64,000 nt of DNA, from the NCBI GenBank assembly GCA_026129405.1, contig JAHCID010000001.1:899237-963236 (forward strand), read 5' to 3'. Under the pieces are notes generated by a model that had not been told where the DNA came from, searched no databases, and saw only the letters and a list, made by a program, of their open reading frames with translations. Origin of the DNA: a bacterium. GTDB lineage: Bacteria > Desulfobacterota > Binatia > DP-6. Shown in pieces: positions 60,923 to 64,000 of the stretch; the first letter of the stretch is position 1; each line of letters begins with the position of its first letter. A program made the translations under genes and the position numbers.

Positions 60923-61756
60923 ATGCCCCCTCGCCCCCCGCACATCGCTCTCCGGCTCCTCGTCGCCGCGCTGGCGGCGGGCGCGGCGCTCGGCGCGGCG
61001 TCGACCCCCGGCCTCGTCCTGGCGGCGGCGAGTGGGCCGGCGCTGGCGTGGACGCTCGTCGTACTGCTCGCGGCGGGGCGGCGGCGCCCCCCATGGGACG
61101 TCGTCGCCGCGACGCTTCTCGGCGGCGCCGTGCTGGCCGCGTCGCTGGCCGCGGGCGCGAACGAGGTCGCGCTCGCCCGGGGGGCGCTCGGCGCGGGACG
61201 CGTGCCGATCCTCGTCGGGCCGCTCGTCGAGGAGACCGCGAAGGGGCTCGTCCTCGCGCTCGTCGTCGCGCTGCGCCGCGAGGCGTTCGATGGGCCGCGC
61301 GCCGGCCTCGTCTGGGGCGCGCTCGTCGGCCTCGGATTCACCTGGCACGAGAACCTCCAGTACCTCGCACTGGCGGCGCTCCAGGGCGGATGGCCGGGCC
61401 TGGAGCAGGGCATCGCCGTGCGCGGCCTCGTCGGCGGGCCGGTGCATGCGGTGTTCGCGGCCGCGACCGGGGTCGGGCTCGGCTGGGCGCTCGCGGCGCC
61501 GGCGGGTTCCGTCGCGCGGATCGCGGTTGGGGCCGTCGGGATCGCCGCCGCGGTCGGGCAGCACGTCGCCTGGAACGCCGTCGGCTCGGTCCTCGTCATG
61601 CAGGCGCTCTGCGGCCCGGGGTTTCCGGCCCTCGGCTGCGCGCGGCCGCCGCGCCGATGGCCGCCCCCCGCGGTCTTGCTCGTGACGCTCGCATTCACGG
61701 CGCCGGGTGCAGGGCTCGCGTGGCTGGCGTCACGACGCGGGCCGCGCGATTCGTGA
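60923..61756 (+). CDS. PrsW-family intramembrane metalloprotease
   Basis: 277 residues with about eight membrane helices. Three motifs of the PrsW (M82) family are visible: PLVEETAKGL (Glu103, Glu104), TWHENLQYL (His142, Glu143) and GPVHAVFAA (His175). In Bacillus PrsW begins site-1 cutting of an anti-sigma factor, but many PrsW relatives have unknown targets. No anti-sigma or sigma gene is in the window. It is followed 29 bases later by an MtfA-like peptidase gene on the same strand. Confidence 0.82.
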   Translation: MPPRPPHIALRLLVAALAAGAALGAASTPGLVLAAASGPALAWTLVVLLAAGRRRPPWDVVAATLLGGAVLAASLAAGANEVALARGALGAGRVPILVGPLVEETAKGLVLALVVALRREAFDGPRAGLVWGALVGLGFTWHENLQYLALAALQGGWPGLEQGIAVRGLVGGPVHAVFAAATGVGLGWALAAPAGSVARIAVGAVGIAAAVGQHVAWNAVGSVLVMQALCGPGFPALGCARPPRRWPPPAVLLVTLAFTAPGAGLAWLASRRGPRDS

Positions 61757-61785
61757 GCCCGACGGCTCCGTGGTAGCACGCAGGC

Positions 61786-62559
61786 ATGTTCGGCTTGCGG
61801 CGCCGGCGTCGCGCGCGGCTGCGGGCGACCCCGGTGCCCGACGCGTGGCGCGAGATCATCGCGCGTAACGTCGCCATCCATCGGCGGCTGTCGGCGGAGG
61901 ATCAGCGCGAGCTGCTGGGGCACGTGCAGGTATTCCTGGCCGAGAAGCGGTTCGAGGGCTGCGGCGGGCTCGAGCTGAGCGACGAGATCCGGGTCACCAT
62001 CGCCGCGCAGGCGTGCGTTCTGCTCCTGCACCGGGAGACCGACTACTATCCCGAGTGCTCCAGCATCCTCGTCTATCCCCACGCGTACGTCGCGCCCGTA
62101 CTGGAGCTGGGGCCCGACGGCATCGTGCACGAGGGAGCCAGTGCCCGGCTGGGCGAATCCTGGGTGCGCGGCGTCGTCGTGCTGTCGTGGGACGACGTTC
62201 TCGCCGGCGCCGCCGACGTGCACGACGGCCACAACGTCGTGCTGCACGAGTTCGCGCACCAGCTCGACCAGGAGGACGGCGCCGGTGACGGCGCACCGCC
62301 GCTGCCGCGCCGGAGCATGTACGTCGCCTGGGCGCGCGTCCTCTCGGCCGAGTACGACGCCCTGCGCGCCGACGCGGCCGCCGGGCGCGTGTCGGTCCTC
62401 GACCACTACGGGGCGACGAATCCCGCCGAGTTCTTCGCGGTGGCGTCGGAATGCTTCTTCGAGAAGTCGCGCCAGCTGCGGGCCAAGCATCCCGAGCTGT
62501 ACGAAGAGCTGCGCGTGTTCTACGCCCAGGACCCGGCGGCGTTCGCCGGCGCGGATTGA
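61786..62559 (+). CDS. mtfA: MtfA-like zinc peptidase
   Basis: 257 residues. The zinc motif is HEFAHQLD (His154, Glu155, His158), with a further ligand in FAVASECFFE downstream. The N-terminal ERR-free start MFGLRRRRRARLR, then PVPDAWREIIARNV and FEGCGGLELSDEIRVTIAAQ, fits MtfA. In E. coli MtfA binds the Mlc repressor and relieves control of glucose transport, and it has aminopeptidase activity. No Mlc gene is nearby. The ATG at 61786 is the first of the frame. Confidence 0.88.
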   Translation: MFGLRRRRRARLRATPVPDAWREIIARNVAIHRRLSAEDQRELLGHVQVFLAEKRFEGCGGLELSDEIRVTIAAQACVLLLHRETDYYPECSSILVYPHAYVAPVLELGPDGIVHEGASARLGESWVRGVVVLSWDDVLAGAADVHDGHNVVLHEFAHQLDQEDGAGDGAPPLPRRSMYVAWARVLSAEYDALRADAAAGRVSVLDHYGATNPAEFFAVASECFFEKSRQLRAKHPELYEELRVFYAQDPAAFAGAD

Positions 62560-63017
62560 CCCCCGGGACGGTGCGGCGCCGCGCGCCGTACGCGGCCGTG
62601 CGACGGGCCGGATCGGCGGATCGCCGACTTGGACGCCGGCCGGCACGGCGATGACGCTGCGGCACGGAATCGACGCCCATAGGCCGGCGGCGCGCCCGCT
62701 GGTGGCGTGCGCGGGCTCCGCGGCGGCGACGGCGACAGGTGATGTCGCTCGGCCGGGACGGGGTAGCCCGTCGCACCTCCTCCACGCGGCACCGCATGAG
62801 AGGCGCGAAAGGAGCCGGAAGCACGATGGGTTGGATCGGCACCCGATCGCCTGCTGCGGCAGACGCCGGCCCCGGATGCAGGGGAGGCCATGTCCGCGCC
62901 GGCATGGGCGCTGCACCTGCGAGCGGCCACACCACACACCCCGGCGACGAGGCCGGGTCCCAAGGACGGGTCGCTGCCCTCCGTTCCCGTCCTCCGGCCT
63001 CGTCGCCCGCCCCCGGC
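62560..63017. other. Intergenic leader of 458 bases with strong structure near its end
   Basis: No gene-like frame is seen in the first 260 bases. An ATG at 62826 with aaaggag upstream is in frame with the HDOD gene, but the 64 codons between it and 63018 have clearly more A/T third bases than the gene itself, so it is probably not coding. The region ends in the stem-loop described next. Confidence 0.5.
62943..63007 (+). ncRNA. Long stem-loop in the leader of the GAF/HDOD gene
   Basis: Arms 62943-62956 and 62994-63007 are perfectly complementary over 14 bp, mostly G-C. Inside, GGACGGG (62964-62970) and CCCGTCC (62986-62992) form a second 7-bp stem with a 15-base loop and a six-base bulge between. 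The structure ends 10 bases before the ATG at 63018. It could be a regulatory leader, a transcription stop ahead of the gene, or the end of a small RNA. Confidence 0.5.
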
Positions 63018-64000
63018 ATGACCTCCGCAGAGCCCCAGTACGCCGCCGAGCTGCTTCGCGAGACGATGGCCGCCCTCGGTCGCGGCGACGCCCGCGCCGC
63101 CGTCGACGGCGTGGTCTCGGCGCTTGGGGTGCTGGCCGACGGCGATGCCGCCGGCCTCGGCCTCCGGGTCGGCGGGTGCCACGTCCTGGCGAGCACCTGG
63201 GGAGCCTGTCCGCTGCCGTGCGGGCTGCGCGCAAGCGATCTGCTCACCCGACTGGAAGGCCTCGCCGGCACGTCGTGCACCTGGCCGGTCTCGACGGCCA
63301 GCGGGCCGGTGGGCTGGCTGTGGGTCGGCCGCCGCCGCGGGCGGCGTTTCAGCCTGCGTGAAGTGGAGCTGGTCCACACGCTGGCCGACCTTACGGCGCT
63401 GCGCTTCGGGCGCGCTCGCGGGCCGGCCCCGGACGCCGGCGCGACGCGCCCGGTGCCCGCGATCCGTTTGGCGGCGCCCGCCGACGCGCCGTCCCCCGTG
63501 CCCGCCGCGTCGCCGGGCGCGGAGCCCGGTCGTCTCGTCGTCCCCACGTTTCCGCCCGCGCTCGCGCGCATCGTGGCCGCCACCGACGACGAGCGGGGAG
63601 ACCTCGCGGCGCTCGCGGACGCCGTCACGCTCGATCCGCTCCTACCTCCCCACCTCCTGCGCGCGGCCAACGCGCCGGCGCTGGGACGGCGGCGGGCCGT
63701 CGGCTCGATCACCGAAGCGCTGGGCCTGCTCGGCATGCGCGGCGTGCGCAATCTCGCCGTCGGGCAGTTCGCCCGGACGCTGTTCGCTCGCTGGGAGCCG
63801 GTGGATCAGATGCTCTGGGAGCAGGCGCTCGGCACCGCCGCGGGGACGCAGATGGTGCTCGAGCGGGCCGGCCACGGCGGCGGCGAGGACGGCTATCTCT
63901 GCGGCCTCCTGCACAACATGGCGACGGTCGCGCTCCAGAGCGCGGAGCCCGAGCGCTATCGCCGGGTCGTGGGCCGGGTCGTCGCCGGCACGACGGATTG
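63018..64000 (+). CDS. GAF-like plus HDOD signalling protein (cut by window end)
   Basis: At least 327 residues from the ATG at 63018, open to the window end. Residues 10-130 look like a small GAF-type sensor (EVELVHTLADLTALRFG at its end). A Pro/Ala-rich linker follows. An HDOD domain starts near 170: TFPPALARIVAAT, LLRAANAPALGRRRAVG, ALGLLGMRGVRNLAVGQ and CGLLHNMATVAL. The HD pair is changed to His-Asn (LLHN), so hydrolysis is unlikely. No ribosome site is seen at 63018, and the upstream ATG at 62826 in frame is an alternative. Confidence 0.7.
   Translation, partial: MTSAEPQYAAELLRETMAALGRGDARAAVDGVVSALGVLADGDAAGLGLRVGGCHVLASTWGACPLPCGLRASDLLTRLEGLAGTSCTWPVSTASGPVGWLWVGRRRGRRFSLREVELVHTLADLTALRFGRARGPAPDAGATRPVPAIRLAAPADAPSPVPAASPGAEPGRLVVPTFPPALARIVAATDDERGDLAALADAVTLDPLLPPHLLRAANAPALGRRRAVGSITEALGLLGMRGVRNLAVGQFARTLFARWEPVDQMLWEQALGTAAGTQMVLERAGHGGGEDGYLCGLLHNMATVALQSAEPERYRRVVGRVVAGTTD

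Noticed and set aside
62826-63017. ATG with good ribosome site as the start of the GAF/HDOD gene
   Set aside because: By hand count about 18 of 64 third codon positions are A or T against about 11 in the first 64 codons after 63018, and the region holds the stem-loop. Kept only as an alternative start.

Overview
The window is very GC-rich DNA (well above two thirds G+C by eye, third codon positions almost always G or C) from a Gram-negative bacterium. Support for that comes from lipoprotein and Tat signals, an mprF-acvB pair, PlsB/PlsC acyltransferases, a LysM/BON periplasmic-type protein and DNA polymerase II. The mix of large Thr-rich secreted proteins, thrombospondin type 3 repeats, Tat-exported oxidoreductases and many MDR/SDR/GMC/PhyH enzymes resembles uncultured Deltaproteobacteria-like lineages such as Binatota. 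That placement is an inference from gene style, not a phylogenetic result. No rRNA, tRNA, CRISPR array, transposase or integrase is visible, so this reads as ordinary chromosome with a few decaying or misread loci.

Layout. 1-3.1 kb: end of a glutathione S-transferase, release factor 3 (prfC), a small Cys-containing protein and an LprI/MliC-like lysozyme-inhibitor-type protein. 3.1-11.3 kb: an oxidoreductase block, mostly on the minus strand: zinc MDR dehydrogenase (glucose-dehydrogenase-like), a TVP38 membrane domain fused to a disulfide-type FAD oxidoreductase, PhyH dioxygenase, a GMC oxidoreductase with its Tat-exported small partner, and an SDR whose ribosome binding site lies inside a hairpin. 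11.4-16.6 kb: GNAT protein, PlsB, and a divergent HAD-PlsC fusion followed by a tandem EthD protein, suggesting local glycerolipid synthesis. 16.9-25 kb: an XRE regulator, a 988-residue ThuA/sorbosone-dehydrogenase/PKD secreted protein, a Tat-exported aldo/keto reductase with ferredoxin-type cysteines, a frame-broken membrane protein, and an alkylsulfatase-like metallo-beta-lactamase-fold lipoprotein.

25.1-31.9 kb: three glycosyltransferases, a DksA-type zinc protein, two small membrane proteins, and a TetR regulator translationally coupled to a sulfatase. 31.9-39.7 kb: hybrid histidine kinase, quinone-oxidoreductase-like MDR, acyl-CoA synthetase, YbaK-type deacylase, a truncated nucleotidyltransferase-like remnant, a small lipoprotein and an HDOD protein. 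39.8-49.5 kb: a tightly packed run (class III cyclase/AAA ATPase, mprF, acvB, polB) in which the first three overlap by 4 bases. MprF should make and flip aminoacyl-phosphatidylglycerol and AcvB should hydrolyse it in the periplasm, so the cyclase-ATPase may regulate membrane-charge control.

49.6-64 kb: an OpgC-type membrane acyltransferase, a heme-oxygenase-like diiron protein, a cluster of four surface or secreted proteins (two Thr-rich paralogues, one thrombospondin-repeat protein, one divergent beta-solenoid protein), three of which appear to end in the same basic helical domain, then an isocitrate/isopropylmalate dehydrogenase, a Kbp-like LysM/BON protein, PrsW-like and MtfA-like proteases, and a GAF-like/HDOD protein cut by the window end and preceded by a long stem-loop leader.

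The best leads are the shared C-terminal domain in the secreted cluster, the cyclase-mprF-acvB operon, the RBS hairpin of the SDR gene, the 65-base leader structure near 63 kb, and two loci with frame breaks (9.7 kb and 21.7-23.0 kb) that need read-level checking.
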